Source: Desulfovibrio psychrotolerans (lineage in GTDB: Bacteria > Desulfobacterota > Desulfovibrionia > Desulfovibrionales > Desulfovibrionaceae). Taken from it: a stretch of 55,855 bases of DNA. A program made the translations under genes and the position numbers. The notes beneath the pieces were generated by a model. It was not told the DNA's origin. It was given only the letters and a program-made list of their open reading frames with translations, and searched no databases. Below are positions 43,725-54,395 of this stretch, piece by piece; the first letter of the stretch is position 1; each line of letters starts with the position of its first letter. The stretch is taken from the NCBI RefSeq assembly GCF_013340305.1, contig NZ_BLVP01000003.1, positions 1 to 55,855 of the forward strand, in the 5' to 3' direction.

Positions 43725-44612
43725 ATGAAATCCAAGGCCCGCTATTCCATCGGCGACATGAGCCGGATATGCAACATCTCCAAAAAAGCCCTCAGATACT
43801 ACGATAAAATCGGACTCATCACCTCACAGCGGCAGGACTACAACAACTACCGGTACTATACCGAGCAGTCCCTTCTGGCCGTTCCCGTTATCAAGTATTA
43901 CAAGCAGATGGGCTTCAAACTGGAAGAAATGCGCGTCTTCATAGAAGGCAACATAGCCAATGTCTACCGCGCCATCCAAACCTCGTTTCAGGCAAAAATT
44001 CAGGAACTGGAAAAGGAACAGGAAGAACTGCGGCGCAAGTACGTTTCCGTAAAAGACTGGCACGACCTCATCCGCGAAGCGGAAATGGTCATAGAAAACG
44101 GCATTCAGGAAGTCTCCATCAAATTCGTGGACCCCTGCGATCTCATCTTTCAGGAACAGGATTTCGACAACGACATAGAAGCCTCCATCATCAACATAGA
44201 ATTCACCAATTTTGTGGAAGGACAGGGCAACGAAATAACCGGCCCGGTCATTCTGCACTTTCCCTCCTTCAAAGAGCGTATGCAGGGAACAAGCAGCCGG
44301 GTGCGCGTTCTGCAAAAAACCCTCATGCCCTGCCCGGAGGAGGCAAGAGCCATCTTCGGCGGACACATGATGCTCGGCTGCTACCACATAGGCAGCCACG
44401 ATACCATCAGTCAGACCTATGAAAAGATGTGCCGCTGGGCGCGACGCCGGGGCTACTCGCTGGGCGAAGACGCCTACGAGCGCTATGTCACGGATTACTG
44501 GACCACGCGCAACACATCCCAGTTCGTCACCGAGGTACTGGTGCAGGTTTCCCGGCAGGGAGTCCATACGGAATGCGACCTGCCCAAAGGCAAACGCAAC
44601 AGCGAAGACTGA
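43725..44612 (+). CDS. MerR-family regulator of the choline locus
   Basis: A 295-residue protein. Residues 7-75 are a MerR winged helix (YSIGDMSRICNISKKALRYYDKIGLI; NYRYYTEQSLLAVPVIKYYKQMGF). A coiled-coil dimer helix (about 85-120) and a C-terminal GyrI-like ligand-binding domain (about 130-285, ending in an H-T-E-C segment) follow. GAGGAG precedes ATG 43725. It lies behind the transporter operon. The two divergent promoters upstream have MerR-style spacers with a shared dyad, so it probably activates both in response to choline or a related ligand. Confidence 0.88.
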   Translation: MKSKARYSIGDMSRICNISKKALRYYDKIGLITSQRQDYNNYRYYTEQSLLAVPVIKYYKQMGFKLEEMRVFIEGNIANVYRAIQTSFQAKIQELEKEQEELRRKYVSVKDWHDLIREAEMVIENGIQEVSIKFVDPCDLIFQEQDFDNDIEASIINIEFTNFVEGQGNEITGPVILHFPSFKERMQGTSSRVRVLQKTLMPCPEEARAIFGGHMMLGCYHIGSHDTISQTYEKMCRWARRRGYSLGEDAYERYVTDYWTTRNTSQFVTEVLVQVSRQGVHTECDLPKGKRNSED

Positions 44613-44635
44613 CAGGCCAACATTGCAAAATACTC

Positions 44636-44656
44636 TTCTGCGGCAGTACCGCAGAA
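44636..44656. other. Inverted repeat after the MerR gene
   Basis: TTCTGCGG and CCGCAGAA form an 8-bp stem with a 5-base loop, 23 bases after the stop codon. No T-run follows on the plus strand, so it is at best a weak terminator between the convergent genes. Confidence 0.4.
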
Positions 44657-44731
44657 TATTGAAACCGCGCCCCGTTCAAACCGGGCCGGACATTCCTTGC
44701 GCCCTGCATCTTCTCTTTTTTGAACCGCCCC

Positions 44732-46117
44732 CTACCGGAACATGTATTTCAGCGCGTAGCCAAACGAAGGATATGCCCAGAGCATGGATTGGAGTTCATC
44801 CACGGTTACCCGCTTGCGCATTGCCAACGCAAAGAGATTCACCATCTCCTCCGCTCCGTCACCCAGCACATGCGCGCCCAGAAGAAGGCGGCTGCCTTTC
44901 TCCACAAACAGCCGGAATCCGGCACACGTCTGCCCGATACGACGATACTCCGACCACGAAGCCGCATCGCCGGAAACGATGTCAAAGCTCCTGCCGCTGT
45001 TGCGTGCCTCCTCCTCCAGCATTCCCACTGCGGCAAGGGGCGGGTACGTGAACAGGGCATAGGGAGTCACATTGTCCTCAACGGCATGCCCGCCGCCTTC
45101 CAGAATATTCCGGACAACAACCTCCGCCTGCACAGAAGCCACAGGCGTGAGCGGCATCCCCCGCCGCACCACATCGCCCGCAGCGTACACAACGGGATTG
45201 GAAACACTCCGCAACTGGCTGTCCACAATAATACCACCACTTCCCCGCCCTTGCTCCGTGCGCACTCCCCCGACGGCAAGGTCCAGATGCTCCAATGCGG
45301 GAACACGGCCGGATGCGTTAATAATCAGGTCAGCGGCAAAACGCCCGTCCCCCGCGTGCAGTTCCATGCCTCCGCCCATGCTTTTGCCTGTTCCCTTGCC
45401 GGAACCGCTGTCCGCAAGCACCCTGTGCGGCGGGCAGTTCATATGAAAGGTAATGCCCAGTCCCGTCAGGTGCTCCCGCAAACGGTCCACCAGTTCGGCA
45501 TCAAACTGCCTGAGCAACCTGTCGCTGCGCACAACAACGGACACATCGGCACCCGCAACCGCTGCAATATGTGCCAGCTCGCAGGCAATAAACCCGCCGC
45601 CGATAAAGACGACACGCTCAGGCATGACATCCAGTTCCAGAAAACGCCGGCTGGTGACAAGCAGGTCTGCACCGGGAATATCCAGCCGTCTGGTCGCCGC
45701 TCCGGTCGTAATACAGATATGCCGGGCCTTGAGCAGCCTCCCGCCGCATGCAATGGTGTCCGGGCCCGCAAATTTTCCCGCTTCCGTATAGGTGGCTATG
45801 CCTTTCTTTTCATAGTAGCGGCGAATACGGTCAGGCAGTCCCTCTGTAAATGTGCGCTTAAAGGCCATCAGCTCCCGCCAGTCCAAACGCGCACTGCCCG
45901 TCACACCCCTGCCCGCGCCGTTTAGCAGGCGTTCCGCAGTGTGCGCCGCATCCGCCAGCACCTTCTTGGGCTCACACCCCCGCAGCGGACACGTTCCGCC
46001 GAACCCGTCATGTTCCAGCAAGGCGACCGAAAGCCCTGCCTCGCTGCACCGCGAAGCAATATGTCCCCCGGCCACACCGGCACCAAGCACCACCACATCA
46101 TACTGCGTAACCGTCAT
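44732..46117 (-). CDS. Pyridine nucleotide-disulfide oxidoreductase (Lpd/GR-like)
   Basis: A 461-residue flavoprotein. It has an FAD motif VVLGAGVAGGHIAS, a redox-active disulfide GGTCPLRGCEPKK (Cys43 and Cys48, the glutathione reductase-type C-x4-C), an NAD(P) motif VVFIGGGFIACELAHIAA, and FAD motif YAAGDVVRRG. The C-terminal dimerisation domain ends in WAYPSFGYALKYMF, without the His-x4-Glu pair of true dihydrolipoamide and glutathione reductases. It is therefore a relative whose disulfide substrate is unknown. GGAGG precedes ATG 46117. Confidence 0.88.
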   Translation of the reverse strand: MTVTQYDVVVLGAGVAGGHIASRCSEAGLSVALLEHDGFGGTCPLRGCEPKKVLADAAHTAERLLNGAGRGVTGSARLDWRELMAFKRTFTEGLPDRIRRYYEKKGIATYTEAGKFAGPDTIACGGRLLKARHICITTGAATRRLDIPGADLLVTSRRFLELDVMPERVVFIGGGFIACELAHIAAVAGADVSVVVRSDRLLRQFDAELVDRLREHLTGLGITFHMNCPPHRVLADSGSGKGTGKSMGGGMELHAGDGRFAADLIINASGRVPALEHLDLAVGGVRTEQGRGSGGIIVDSQLRSVSNPVVYAAGDVVRRGMPLTPVASVQAEVVVRNILEGGGHAVEDNVTPYALFTYPPLAAVGMLEEEARNSGRSFDIVSGDAASWSEYRRIGQTCAGFRLFVEKGSRLLLGAHVLGDGAEEMVNLFALAMRKRVTVDELQSMLWAYPSFGYALKYMFR

Positions 46118-46551
46118 GGCAAGTCTGCCTCCTTGTTTAACTTCAGACTACCACACATCACTCCCCGTGCAACCCTGCCATGCCCTGCCGTGTTCACAGG
46201 GTACGGCCGCCCATGAGCAAGCCCTCCCCCCGACGACTTTCTCCTCCCGTAGGAAGACCGCCTCATGCCACACTATCCGCACGGTTCTCCCGCCCAAAAA
46301 AAACTTCGGCCCTTTACAGAGCCGAAGTCGCCGTTAGCCTATCCTTTTTAACACTCCATTTTCCGGCTGCCGGAAGCCTGCCTGCCGGAGCCGGGCGGGT
46401 TTCGCCCGCATGGAGCGCGCCATCATCAATACCTGCCTGCAATCCCCGGACAATGCTCTCCGGGCGGTACCATCCTGTCAGGCAATCCCTACCCGTCGGG
46501 TGCCACCTTCGTCGGGCGGCACCGTCCGCGCACCATGCTAACGTACCGGCG
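46118..46551. other. Intergenic region between reductase and receptor genes
   Basis: About 430 bases with short GC-rich inverted segments (CGGGCGG and CCGTCGGG types near 46390-46520) and a minus-strand terminator. I see no gene. Confidence 0.5.
46295..46328 (-). terminator. Rho-independent terminator of the chemoreceptor gene
   Basis: On the minus strand ACTTCGGC and GCCGAAGT form an 8-bp stem with a 10-base loop, followed by a run of eight T. It lies about 225 bases after the receptor stop codon. Confidence 0.8.
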
Positions 46552-48522
46552 TTAACGCACAGCATTTAACCTGAGTATGATCTCCTGAAGATTCTTCGCC
46601 AATCCGGTCAGGGTGCTAATTTCCTTGGTCGTATGGGTAATGCTCTCACTCGTGTCTGCGGTTATGGCGCGGATTTCCTCCGTGGAACGCGTAACCTCTT
46701 CGCTGGCCGCAGACTGCTCTTCCGCCGCCGTGGCTATGGACCGGACCCTGTCAGCCGTATCGCTAACTATCTGCATAATCGTCTGCAACGATTCGCTTGC
46801 CGCATGCGTCAGCTCCGTGCTGGTACTTATGGCGCGCGAGGCCTCATCCATTGCGCCTATGTTGACGCGTGTGCCGTCCTGAATGCCGCGTATGGCCGCC
46901 TGCACCTCACCCGTCGCTGTCATGGTCTTTTCCGCCAGCTTACGCACTTCGTCCGCCACCACGGCAAATCCCCTGCCTGCTTCTCCGGCCCGCGCGGCCT
47001 CAATGGCCGCGTTCAGGGCAAGCAGATTGGTCTGATCAGCAATATCAGTGATAACACCCATAATCGCGCCTATAGACTGCGCCCGCTCGCCCAGCAGGTC
47101 CAGCGAAGACTTCATGGCTATCGCCTTGTCCTGCGCCTCACTCGTGGCCGCCACAACATTCACCATGCGCTGCACGCCCTCTTCAGCAAACTGACGTGCC
47201 TTTTCCGCCCCTTCCGCCGCACCGGAGGCATTCTGCGCCACCTCCAGCACCGTGGCATTCATCTCCTCCATGGCGGTGGCCACCTCTTCGGTCTGCCTGC
47301 GCTGCCTCTCCGCCCCGGTATTAATCTGAGAAGCCTGATCAGAAAGCTCGGCAGTAGACGCAGCAAGATGACGGGAAATTTCTTCGGCCTTCCCTGCCAC
47401 GTCACGCATGGTTTGCAACAGCGCTGCAGCATGTTCCTTTTCCTTGGTGGCTTCCAGCATTGCCGTTCTGGCTCTCTCAGACTCGCGGACAGCTTCTTCG
47501 CCCTTCTTCCGGGCATCGTCCATGCTCGTCTTCAGTTCTTCCACCATACTGGCAATATCCAGCCGCAAAGCTTCCAGTTCTCCGGTAAAACTCGTCTGGT
47601 TGCAGGCATCATATTCACCGGAAGCCACCCTGCGCGAGCATTCCCGTAACCGCCCCAAAGCACTCAGAATGGAACGGACAACCAGAGAAATAAGGCCTAT
47701 CAGAAGAAAGGCCGTCACCAGTTCCGTAATCATCATCCCCCGCTCGACAATGCTGCGCTCCGCCTCAACAGCTTCCCGCGCCTCTACGGCCAATGTTTCC
47801 AACATGGGCTCCGCAGTGCGGATTACCCCCACAAGTTCCCCGAGGCTGGCCTCCACCCGTTGTGCACCCTCAACATAACGCCCGAACGATTCCTGATAGG
47901 CCAAAACAAGTGCTTTCATTTCCTGCTTCAAGGAATACTCATACCTGTCGGAAACATCCAGCCGTTCCAGCATCTTGCCAGCATCTGCCGTAAATCTCTC
48001 CAGATACTTTACATCACCGCGAAGCATAAAATCCTTCTCGCGGCGGCGGAGCATGAGCATATCTGCCTTCAAGCTGTCATCATCCTGCCTGTCGATAATC
48101 TCTTCGACCTTATGAATGGCGGCGCGCAACGTTCCGCTGAGTCCCTCATTCTCATTAAGCCCCAGTAACTGAACGGTTGCGGCCACGTCCATGAAACTGG
48201 TCTTGTACCGCTCAAGGTATCGTACAGCCTCCTCCGCACGGGCGGCATAAACTGGCTGATTAGCGGCCACGACCTTCAGGTTTCGTGAAGATTCCTGCAC
48301 AGCACCGGAAAACCGTTCAATGAGTGCCGGGTCCTTCCGGGCCAGAAAATCCTTCTCCGCGCGCCGAGCCTGAAGCATGGCAATGGTGGATTGCTGGGCC
48401 GCAAGATTAACCAGAATAGCCCGGTCCACGGTGCGCGCCCCGAACAGGTTTACCAGATAGATAGCACTGAGTCCCAAAATGGCCACAAGGCAGATGCTGA
48501 GAAGCTTGGCTTTTATGCTCAT
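46552..48522 (-). CDS. Methyl-accepting chemotaxis protein with HBM sensor
   Basis: A 656-residue receptor. TM1 is at about 8-28, TM2 at about 265-288. Between them is a helical bimodular (HBM) periplasmic domain, recognised by the paired ARRAEKDFL and RRREKDFML helices. A HAMP domain and a long cytoplasmic signalling helix pair follow, with the hairpin tip [44 protein letters not shown] domains bind small organic acids (for example TCA intermediates) in known receptors. The ligand here is unknown. No C-terminal CheR-tether pentapeptide is seen. Confidence 0.95.
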   Translation of the reverse strand: MSIKAKLLSICLVAILGLSAIYLVNLFGARTVDRAILVNLAAQQSTIAMLQARRAEKDFLARKDPALIERFSGAVQESSRNLKVVAANQPVYAARAEEAVRYLERYKTSFMDVAATVQLLGLNENEGLSGTLRAAIHKVEEIIDRQDDDSLKADMLMLRRREKDFMLRGDVKYLERFTADAGKMLERLDVSDRYEYSLKQEMKALVLAYQESFGRYVEGAQRVEASLGELVGVIRTAEPMLETLAVEAREAVEAERSIVERGMMITELVTAFLLIGLISLVVRSILSALGRLRECSRRVASGEYDACNQTSFTGELEALRLDIASMVEELKTSMDDARKKGEEAVRESERARTAMLEATKEKEHAAALLQTMRDVAGKAEEISRHLAASTAELSDQASQINTGAERQRRQTEEVATAMEEMNATVLEVAQNASGAAEGAEKARQFAEEGVQRMVNVVAATSEAQDKAIAMKSSLDLLGERAQSIGAIMGVITDIADQTNLLALNAAIEAARAGEAGRGFAVVADEVRKLAEKTMTATGEVQAAIRGIQDGTRVNIGAMDEASRAISTSTELTHAASESLQTIMQIVSDTADRVRSIATAAEEQSAASEEVTRSTEEIRAITADTSESITHTTKEISTLTGLAKNLQEIILRLNAVR

Positions 48523-48838
48523 GGATTAATTCCTAAAAATCCCCCGATGGGGGAAGAAATAAGTATACTATGCGATTCCTGCTCTCCTGCAGGCATCAGG
48601 CAACTCACCAGAAGTATAGAAACTGCGGGCAACGCGGATGCGTCACCCCTATGTAACATGCAGAGACATGTTGACAATTGTGTGACAAAAAACCCCTTCC
48701 CTAAATTTATCATGCCGGTTTCGCCCTTCACGGCGTTGCCCCCACGCCCCGTTTGCCTATGTCGGTCCAAAACGGAACCGCTTTCCATCCGAATCGGCAC
48801 AGGAAACCACACCCATGACGACTGATGGTACAGACAAC
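48523..48838. other. Upstream region of the chemoreceptor gene
   Basis: About 315 bases with no gene. On the minus strand a TATACT -10-like box lies near 48565 without a good -35, and CCCCC-GAT-GGGGG near 48541-48554 forms a short stem in the leader. The control signal is not clear. Confidence 0.35.
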
Positions 48839-48875
48839 ACAAAACGGGCGGAAGGCCCGACAGCCTTCCGCCCGT
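48839..48875 (-). terminator. Rho-independent terminator of the NYN-domain gene
   Basis: On the minus strand ACGGGCGGAAGG and CCTTCCGCCCGT form a perfect 12-bp stem with an 8-base loop, followed by TTTTGTG, about 60 bases after the stop codon. Confidence 0.88.
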
Positions 48876-48932
48876 ACTATGATCGTTCTCGGCACCACCT
48901 GCGTCAGGTGCGCGCCATCTGCAACGGTAGCG

Positions 48933-50216
48933 CTAGTCCCCGTTCTCCAGCGGCATTATCCACTGCATAAGCAGCCGCGTCTCCTCCACATCCAGATCAA
49001 ACTGCGTGCGGTTGCACAGATCCTTCACATTACGCATGAAGGCCTTGGCAACCTCCTTCAGACTCACGCCCTTCTGCTCTGCAAGGGCGTACCCGCCGCG
49101 GGTTATTCCCACCAGCACAAAATTGACATGCGCCCTGCCCACAGGCACGCCCCGCTCCACGCACTTGTCACGGACGCTGCGCGAGGTGTTGGTCAGGAAA
49201 AAGCCGTTTTCATTCACCTCTTCCACAATGAACCCCAGCACATCCCGGTAGTGTTCGGGCATCAGCAAGGGCACATCGGTCAGACGGTGCACTCTCAGGG
49301 CAAAGTCATAGAGTTCCGGGTAGCGTTCCTTGAACTCCGTTCTGGCACTGGTCTCCTCGGGCTCTTCATGGCGGGCGGGATCGTACACATACCCCGGAAC
49401 CACGCTGGAAACCTCCAGCCTGTCCAGTTCCAACGCCTCCAGATAGTCGCGGAACCTGCCGAATCCGAACCAGTCCTGCGCAGCATCCAGTTCTTTCTGC
49501 AACGTGTGCGAAAGCTGCGCCAGCGGCACGGGCGTTGACGATTCCGAAACCATACGCTTGACGATCTGCGCTCCCCTTTCCATGTGCCCGCTTTCCGAGC
49601 GGGAGGCGGGGCGCACTATGCGCGCGGATGTGGATAATGGCGGCTGATACTCGTCCATGGGACGATCTTCCAGCGCCTGCTGTACGAACCAGTCTTCCCG
49701 TATCCGCCACGAGCTTGCCGCCGTGTACGCGGGGGAAGCGTAGCCCACAGAAAGCACCAGCGTTCTGCGCGCGTGCTCCTGAAGCCGTATGAGCAGGGGG
49801 GTAAAATCCGCATCTCCGGAAAGGATGATGAACTCGTCAAACTGGGTCTTGTGGTTCAGGGTGTCCATGGCATCCATAACCAAATGGATATCCGCGCTGG
49901 TCTTGCCCTGATTCGTCAGCGGCGGGCAATCGATAACGTTGAATGCCGCCCGGATAAAGAACGGACGGTACTGGTGGTAGCAATGCGGGTTAAGGTAGCA
50001 GCACCGCTTGAGAATGCGGCGGCGCACTCCATCGCCGTACAGCATGCGCACGGCATGGGTTTCCAGCCAACGCAGCCAGCGCTGCGGATTGGTGGCAAAC
50101 GAACGGGCGGCTGCGGGAGAAAGCTCCTCCAACCTTGTGAAAATGTTGTCGAAATCGACGAACAATGCCGTGTACACTTCATCAAAACTCGTTACGCGGG
50201 ACTGTCTTCTTTCCAT
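48933..50216 (-). CDS. NYN (PIN-like nuclease) and LOTUS/OST-HTH protein
   Basis: About 427 residues from ATG 50216 (AAGGAG upstream; a longer frame exists). The NYN domain shows the acidic residues of PIN-like RNases (ALFVDFDNIF; KTSADIHLVMDAMD; FIILSGDADFTPLL). It is followed by an OST-HTH/LOTUS domain (RGAQIVKRMVSESSTPVPLAQLSHTLQK; FGRFRDYLEAL). A further helical C-terminal region is conserved-looking. Such proteins are predicted RNases that bind RNA, including G-quadruplex RNA via LOTUS. Cellular targets are unknown. It lies just downstream of uvrA. Confidence 0.85.
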   Translation of the reverse strand: MERRQSRVTSFDEVYTALFVDFDNIFTRLEELSPAAARSFATNPQRWLRWLETHAVRMLYGDGVRRRILKRCCYLNPHCYHQYRPFFIRAAFNVIDCPPLTNQGKTSADIHLVMDAMDTLNHKTQFDEFIILSGDADFTPLLIRLQEHARRTLVLSVGYASPAYTAASSWRIREDWFVQQALEDRPMDEYQPPLSTSARIVRPASRSESGHMERGAQIVKRMVSESSTPVPLAQLSHTLQKELDAAQDWFGFGRFRDYLEALELDRLEVSSVVPGYVYDPARHEEPEETSARTEFKERYPELYDFALRVHRLTDVPLLMPEHYRDVLGFIVEEVNENGFFLTNTSRSVRDKCVERGVPVGRAHVNFVLVGITRGGYALAEQKGVSLKEVAKAFMRNVKDLCNRTQFDLDVEETRLLMQWIMPLENGD

Positions 50217-50288
50217 GGCTCTCCTTCTCTCTTCGGCTTCCCGAAATAACCATTCTACCCATGTACCCATATCTTATGGAAAGGTCAG

Positions 50289-53078
50289 CTATCCTTTCAG
50301 GCGGACATGCCGCTCCCTTTCCAAAAACGAACCCGTAACCGACTGCGGGTCCGCCACTATTTCCTCCGGAGTTCCGCAGGAAACCACTCTGCCGCCGTTT
50401 TCGCCGCCTCCCGGTCCAAGGTCAATAACGTAATCAGACGCCAGAATCATATCAGTGTTATGCTCTATGACTACAACGGTGGCACCCTTGTCCACCAGTT
50501 GGTCCAGCACACGGATAAGCTTGCCCACCTCGTGCATGTGCAGTCCCGTGGTAGGCTCATCCAGAATATAGAGCGTGCCCGGCAGGCTGCGCTTGCCAAG
50601 CTCGCGCGAAATTTTTATGCGCTGCGCCTCACCCCCGGAAAGCGTGGTGGCGGGCTGCCCCAGACGCAGGTATTCAAGCCCCACATCTTCCAATACGGCA
50701 AGGCGGCGTTCCAGCACAGGATAATTCTCAAAAAACGCCCTTGCCTGGCGCACCGTCATGTCCAGCACATCCGCAATGTTGTTGCCCTTGTAACGCACCT
50801 CAAGCGTCTCATGACTGTACCGCTTGCCCTTGCACACATCGCAGGTCACGTATACGTCCGGCAAAAAGTGCATCTCCACGCGAATCTGCCCGTCGCCGCC
50901 GCACGCCTCGCACCGCCCACCCCGCACGTTAAAGCTGAACCTGCCGGGAGCATAGCCGCGCTTCTTGGCATCGGGCGTCATGGCAAAAATAGTGCGTATC
51001 TCGTCAAAAACCTTGGTATAGGTGGCGGGGTTGGACCTCGGCGTCCGCCCTATGGGCGTCTGGTCTATGGCGACTATGCGCTCAATGTGTTCCAGCCCCT
51101 CAATACCCTGAATCTGTCCGGGAGAATCCACCTTTATAGACTGGTGCAATGCCACATGCTTGTACAGCGAATCCACCACAAGCGAGCTTTTTCCCGAACC
51201 GGAGGGACCGGTAACGCAGGTAAGCGCCCCCAGCGGAATGCGCACGTCCACATTGCGCAGATTGTTGGTGGTCACCCCCTTGAGATACAGCGTTCCCTTG
51301 CCGTTACGCCTTGATTCCGGCAGGTCTATGAACATCTCTCCGCGCAGGTACTTTGCGGTAAGCGATTCGGAATGCGCCAGAAGCTCGGGAACCGGACCGT
51401 TAAACATAATCTCGCCGCCCAGCATGCCGGAACCCGGTCCCAGTTCGATAACGGTATCCGCCTCGCGGATTGTCGCCTCGTCATGCTCCACCACCAGCAC
51501 GGTGTTGCCGCGCCGTTGCAGGCTGCGCAATGTACTTATGAGCCGCTCGTTATCCCGCGGGTGCAGCCCTATGGAAGGTTCATCCAGCACGTAGGTTACC
51601 CCCACAAGACCGGACCCGAGCTGCGATGCCAGCCGTATGCGCTGCGCTTCTCCGCCCGAAAGGGTGGTCATGTTCCGCCCGAGCGAAATGTAGTCCAGCC
51701 CCACGTTCACCATGAAACTGAGCCTGTGGGTGAGCTCCTTGAGCAGCGGCTCCGCTATGGCAGAAAGCGATGCGGCAAACCTGCGCCCTTGCAGCCACTC
51801 CAGCGCCCGCCCCACTGAAAGAGAGCAGAAATCGAAGATGGAAAGGTCATCCACCCGAACGGCAAGCGGCTCTTCGCGCAGACGCGCCCCCTTGCAGACG
51901 GGGCACGGCCTGCTCTGCCGAAAGCGGGAAAGTTCGTCGCGCCATGTCTGCCCAAAGTCCATGCCCCGCTCAAGAATAACGGCAACCCCCTCCCATCCGG
52001 CAGCAACATCGCCATGAAACAGGGCGTTCCACGCCTCACCCGAGTACTCCTTGAACGGGGTTTCCAGCGAAAAGCCATGCGCCTTGCCCAGCCTTTTCAG
52101 CCCCGCCTCATACCGGGCCATGACCTTTGCATTCTTCCACGGCAGCAACCCGCCACCGGCAAGCGACAACCCCTTGTTCGGGGCAAGCAGGTTGGGCTCA
52201 AAATACTCCACCGCACCAATGCCGGAACAACGCGGACACGCCCCCTGCGGGCTGTTGAACGAGAACAGCTGCGGCGACAGTCTGGGCAGACTTATCTTGC
52301 AGGTGGGGCATACCGATTCCGTGGAGTGTACCGTCTCTTCAATGCTGCCCTCTGCCGTTATCACCGCTACGGAAAGCTGCCCTTCGCCATATTTCAGGGC
52401 CAGTTCCACCGAATCTGCCAGCCTGCCGCGCAGACCTTCCTTCATCACCAGACGGTCCACCACCAGCTCAATGGTGTGCTTGCGGTTCTTCTCAAGCACG
52501 GGCACGTCATCAATGGCAACCACCTCGCCATCCACCCGCACCCGCACAAAGCCTTCGGCCTTCAGCTTCTTGAACCGGTCGGCGTGGGTGCCCTTCTGGT
52601 GCGCCACCAGCGGGGCAAGAATCATAAATCGCGTGCCGGGGGCAAGGGCAAGAATATCGGCAATAATCTCGTCCGCCGCTCGGGCGGCAATGGGCTTTCC
52701 GCACACGGGGCAGTACATGATGCCAAGGCGTGCATAAAACACGCGCAAAAAGTCGTATATTTCCGTCACCGTGCCCACAGTGGACCGGGGGTTGCGCGAT
52801 GCAGCCTGCTGCTCCAGCGATATGGCGGGAGAAAGCCCCTCAATCTTGTCCACATCCGGCTTGTCCATCTGGGGCAGGAACTGCCGGGCGTACGCAGACA
52901 GCGATTCTACATACCGGCGCTGCCCTTCGGCATAGACAATGTCAAACGCCAGCGTGGATTTCCCCGACCCGGAAGGGCCGCACACCACCACCAGTTCATC
53001 ACGGGGGATATCCAGCGTAAGATTTTTCAGGTTATGCTGGCGGGCCCCTTCAATATGTATGGCGTTCTTCTGATTCAT
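50289..53078 (-). CDS. uvrA: Excinuclease ABC subunit A (UvrA)
   Basis: About 929 residues from ATG 53078 ([20 protein letters not shown]), the conserved UvrA start; the frame is open a further 23 codons without homology. Two ABC ATPase halves have P-loops CGPSGSGKS and TGPSGSGKS and signature LSGGEAQRI in each. Zinc modules CPVC...CPTC...CPRC and CEAC...CDVC are present. UvrA finds bulky DNA lesions and loads UvrB in nucleotide excision repair. Confidence 0.97.
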   Translation of the reverse strand: MNQKNAIHIEGARQHNLKNLTLDIPRDELVVVCGPSGSGKSTLAFDIVYAEGQRRYVESLSAYARQFLPQMDKPDVDKIEGLSPAISLEQQAASRNPRSTVGTVTEIYDFLRVFYARLGIMYCPVCGKPIAARAADEIIADILALAPGTRFMILAPLVAHQKGTHADRFKKLKAEGFVRVRVDGEVVAIDDVPVLEKNRKHTIELVVDRLVMKEGLRGRLADSVELALKYGEGQLSVAVITAEGSIEETVHSTESVCPTCKISLPRLSPQLFSFNSPQGACPRCSGIGAVEYFEPNLLAPNKGLSLAGGGLLPWKNAKVMARYEAGLKRLGKAHGFSLETPFKEYSGEAWNALFHGDVAAGWEGVAVILERGMDFGQTWRDELSRFRQSRPCPVCKGARLREEPLAVRVDDLSIFDFCSLSVGRALEWLQGRRFAASLSAIAEPLLKELTHRLSFMVNVGLDYISLGRNMTTLSGGEAQRIRLASQLGSGLVGVTYVLDEPSIGLHPRDNERLISTLRSLQRRGNTVLVVEHDEATIREADTVIELGPGSGMLGGEIMFNGPVPELLAHSESLTAKYLRGEMFIDLPESRRNGKGTLYLKGVTTNNLRNVDVRIPLGALTCVTGPSGSGKSSLVVDSLYKHVALHQSIKVDSPGQIQGIEGLEHIERIVAIDQTPIGRTPRSNPATYTKVFDEIRTIFAMTPDAKKRGYAPGRFSFNVRGGRCEACGGDGQIRVEMHFLPDVYVTCDVCKGKRYSHETLEVRYKGNNIADVLDMTVRQARAFFENYPVLERRLAVLEDVGLEYLRLGQPATTLSGGEAQRIKISRELGKRSLPGTLYILDEPTTGLHMHEVGKLIRVLDQLVDKGATVVVIEHNTDMILASDYVIDLGPGGGENGGRVVSCGTPEEIVADPQSVTGSFLERERHVRLKG

Positions 53079-53432
53079 TCCGTTCTCGTAAACTCGTGGC
53101 GGGTGTTGCATCGCCATGCTCCGTTCCGCCACCGGCGGGCCGTGCACACATAGTGCTGGCGTCTCTTCCGCAGAATAAAAACGCTGTCACATGGCGAACG
53201 TTCATAAGGCATGGCTGGCTGTTAAAACTCCATTCCGCAGAGAGCGATACACCGGCACATTGCGAACTCAATCCATTTCAGCAATGCTCAAAATGGTGCA
53301 AAGAAAGGCAGCGGAACCGTTCGCAGCAGCGCAACGGACTTCCTCATTCCTGCGGCCCCATAGCATAAGGCGTGCAACAAAGAGTGCAAGCCCTGAAGCG
53401 GTAATGTCCGCAAAAAACAACGGAGCGGCGAC
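53079..53432. other. Intergenic region upstream of uvrA
   Basis: About 350 bases between uvrA and the DUF554 gene. No supported gene, SOS-box-like palindrome or strong hairpin is seen. Confidence 0.45.
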
Positions 53433-54119
53433 TTACATGAGAAAATGCGCCAGAATGGGAGCGTAGAGCAACGCGGGCAGCATGTTGGTCAGGGGTATGC
53501 GCCGCAGTTCCATCAGATTCACGCTGATGCCTATGATAAGCGTACCGCCTGCCGCGGTGAGTTCCGTCATCATCGGCTCGGAAAGAATGGGCTGCAGTAC
53601 GGTGGCAAACTGGGTTAGCCCCGCCTGATACACAAACACCGGTACGGAAGAAAACAGCACCCCCAGCCCGAAGCTGGCGGCAAAGGCCACAGAGGCAAAC
53701 CCGTCAAGAATCGACTTGGTGAACAGAATGGTGTGGTCCCCGCGCAGTCCCTCGTCAAAGGCTCCAAGAATGGCCATGGAGCCGATGCAGAAAAGCACCG
53801 AGGAAGAGACAAATCCCTCTGTGAACCGCTCGTTGCCGCAGCGCAAACGGCGTTTCATCCACTCGCCAAAGCCGGTAAGCCTGTCCTCAAGCCGCAGCAG
53901 TTCACCCGTAATGCACCCCAGCAGAATACTGAAGACAAGGACCAGCGGATTCTGCGTCTTCAGCCCCATCTGCAACCCGATGATAAGGGTGCACAGTCCC
54001 AGACCGGTGAACACAATGGCCCGAACCCGGTCCGGCAGACGCCCGCCCAGAACCAAACCAACAACGCCCCCCACAAGGATGCAGACCACGTTGAACACTG
54101 ACCCGAGCGGAAATACCAT
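53433..54119 (-). CDS. DUF554 family membrane protein
   Basis: A 228-residue protein with about seven hydrophobic segments and the DUF554 pattern (G-S-x-F-N-V-V-C-I-L-V-G-G-V-V-G; GxxLCTLIIGLQMG; GCITGELLRLED; FCIGSMAILGAFDEGLRGD; KSILDGFASVAFA). A transport function has been supposed for the family, but none is established. GGGAGG lies 6 bases before the ATG. Confidence 0.92.
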   Translation of the reverse strand: MVFPLGSVFNVVCILVGGVVGLVLGGRLPDRVRAIVFTGLGLCTLIIGLQMGLKTQNPLVLVFSILLGCITGELLRLEDRLTGFGEWMKRRLRCGNERFTEGFVSSSVLFCIGSMAILGAFDEGLRGDHTILFTKSILDGFASVAFAASFGLGVLFSSVPVFVYQAGLTQFATVLQPILSEPMMTELTAAGGTLIIGISVNLMELRRIPLTNMLPALLYAPILAHFLM

Positions 54120-54216
54120 GAAAGACCTCCCAAAACGGTTGCGACAGAAAGAGGGTTAGGTATCCTATGCGCTGCTCCTTGTTAAGTGTTTTTATTGCCT
54201 GTGCGACACCAAAATA

Positions 54217-54245
54217 TTGACAGAAAAGCCCATCTCCTCTATCAA
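54217..54245 (+). promoter_or_regulatory. Sigma70 promoter of tRNA-Leu
   Basis: TTGACA (54217-54222) and TATCAA (54240-54245) are 17 bases apart, ending 15 bases before the mature tRNA. Confidence 0.8.
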
Positions 54246-54260
54246 TCATGCCTCACACAC

Positions 54261-54347
54261 GCCGGGGTGGTGGAATTGGTAGACGCAGCGGACTCAAAAT
54301 CCGCCGGGAGCAATCCCTTGCGAGTTCGAGTCTCGCCCTCGGTACCA
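54261..54347 (+). tRNA. tRNA-Leu (CAA)
   Basis: An 87-base class II tRNA with a long variable arm and encoded CCA. The acceptor stem GCCGGGG pairs with CCTCGGT (one G-U at position 1-72). The D-loop has AATTGGTAGAC. The anticodon arm GCGGA-CTCAAAA-TCCGC gives anticodon CAA, which reads UUG. The T-arm has GTTCGAGTC. Confidence 0.95.
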
Positions 54348-54355
54348 AAGAATTT

Positions 54356-54395
54356 AAGGCACCTACAGCCAAAAGCTGTAGGTGCCTTTTCTTTT
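54356..54395 (+). terminator. Rho-independent terminator after tRNA-Leu
   Basis: AAGGCACCTACAGC and GCTGTAGGTGCCTT form a perfect 14-bp stem with a 5-base loop, followed by TTCTTTT, 8 bases after the tRNA. Confidence 0.92.

Noticed and set aside
43270-43735. Minus-strand frame of about 165 codons upstream of the MerR gene
   Set aside because: Cys-, Pro- and Arg-rich composition, no ribosome-binding site and overlap with the operon terminator; likely non-coding.
44636-44656. Hairpin after the MerR gene as a strong terminator
   Set aside because: The stem is good but no T-run follows on either strand, so only an inverted repeat is recorded.
48600-48720. TTGACA near 48671 as a plus-strand promoter
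   Set aside because: No -10 box at 16-18 bases and no plus-strand gene follows.
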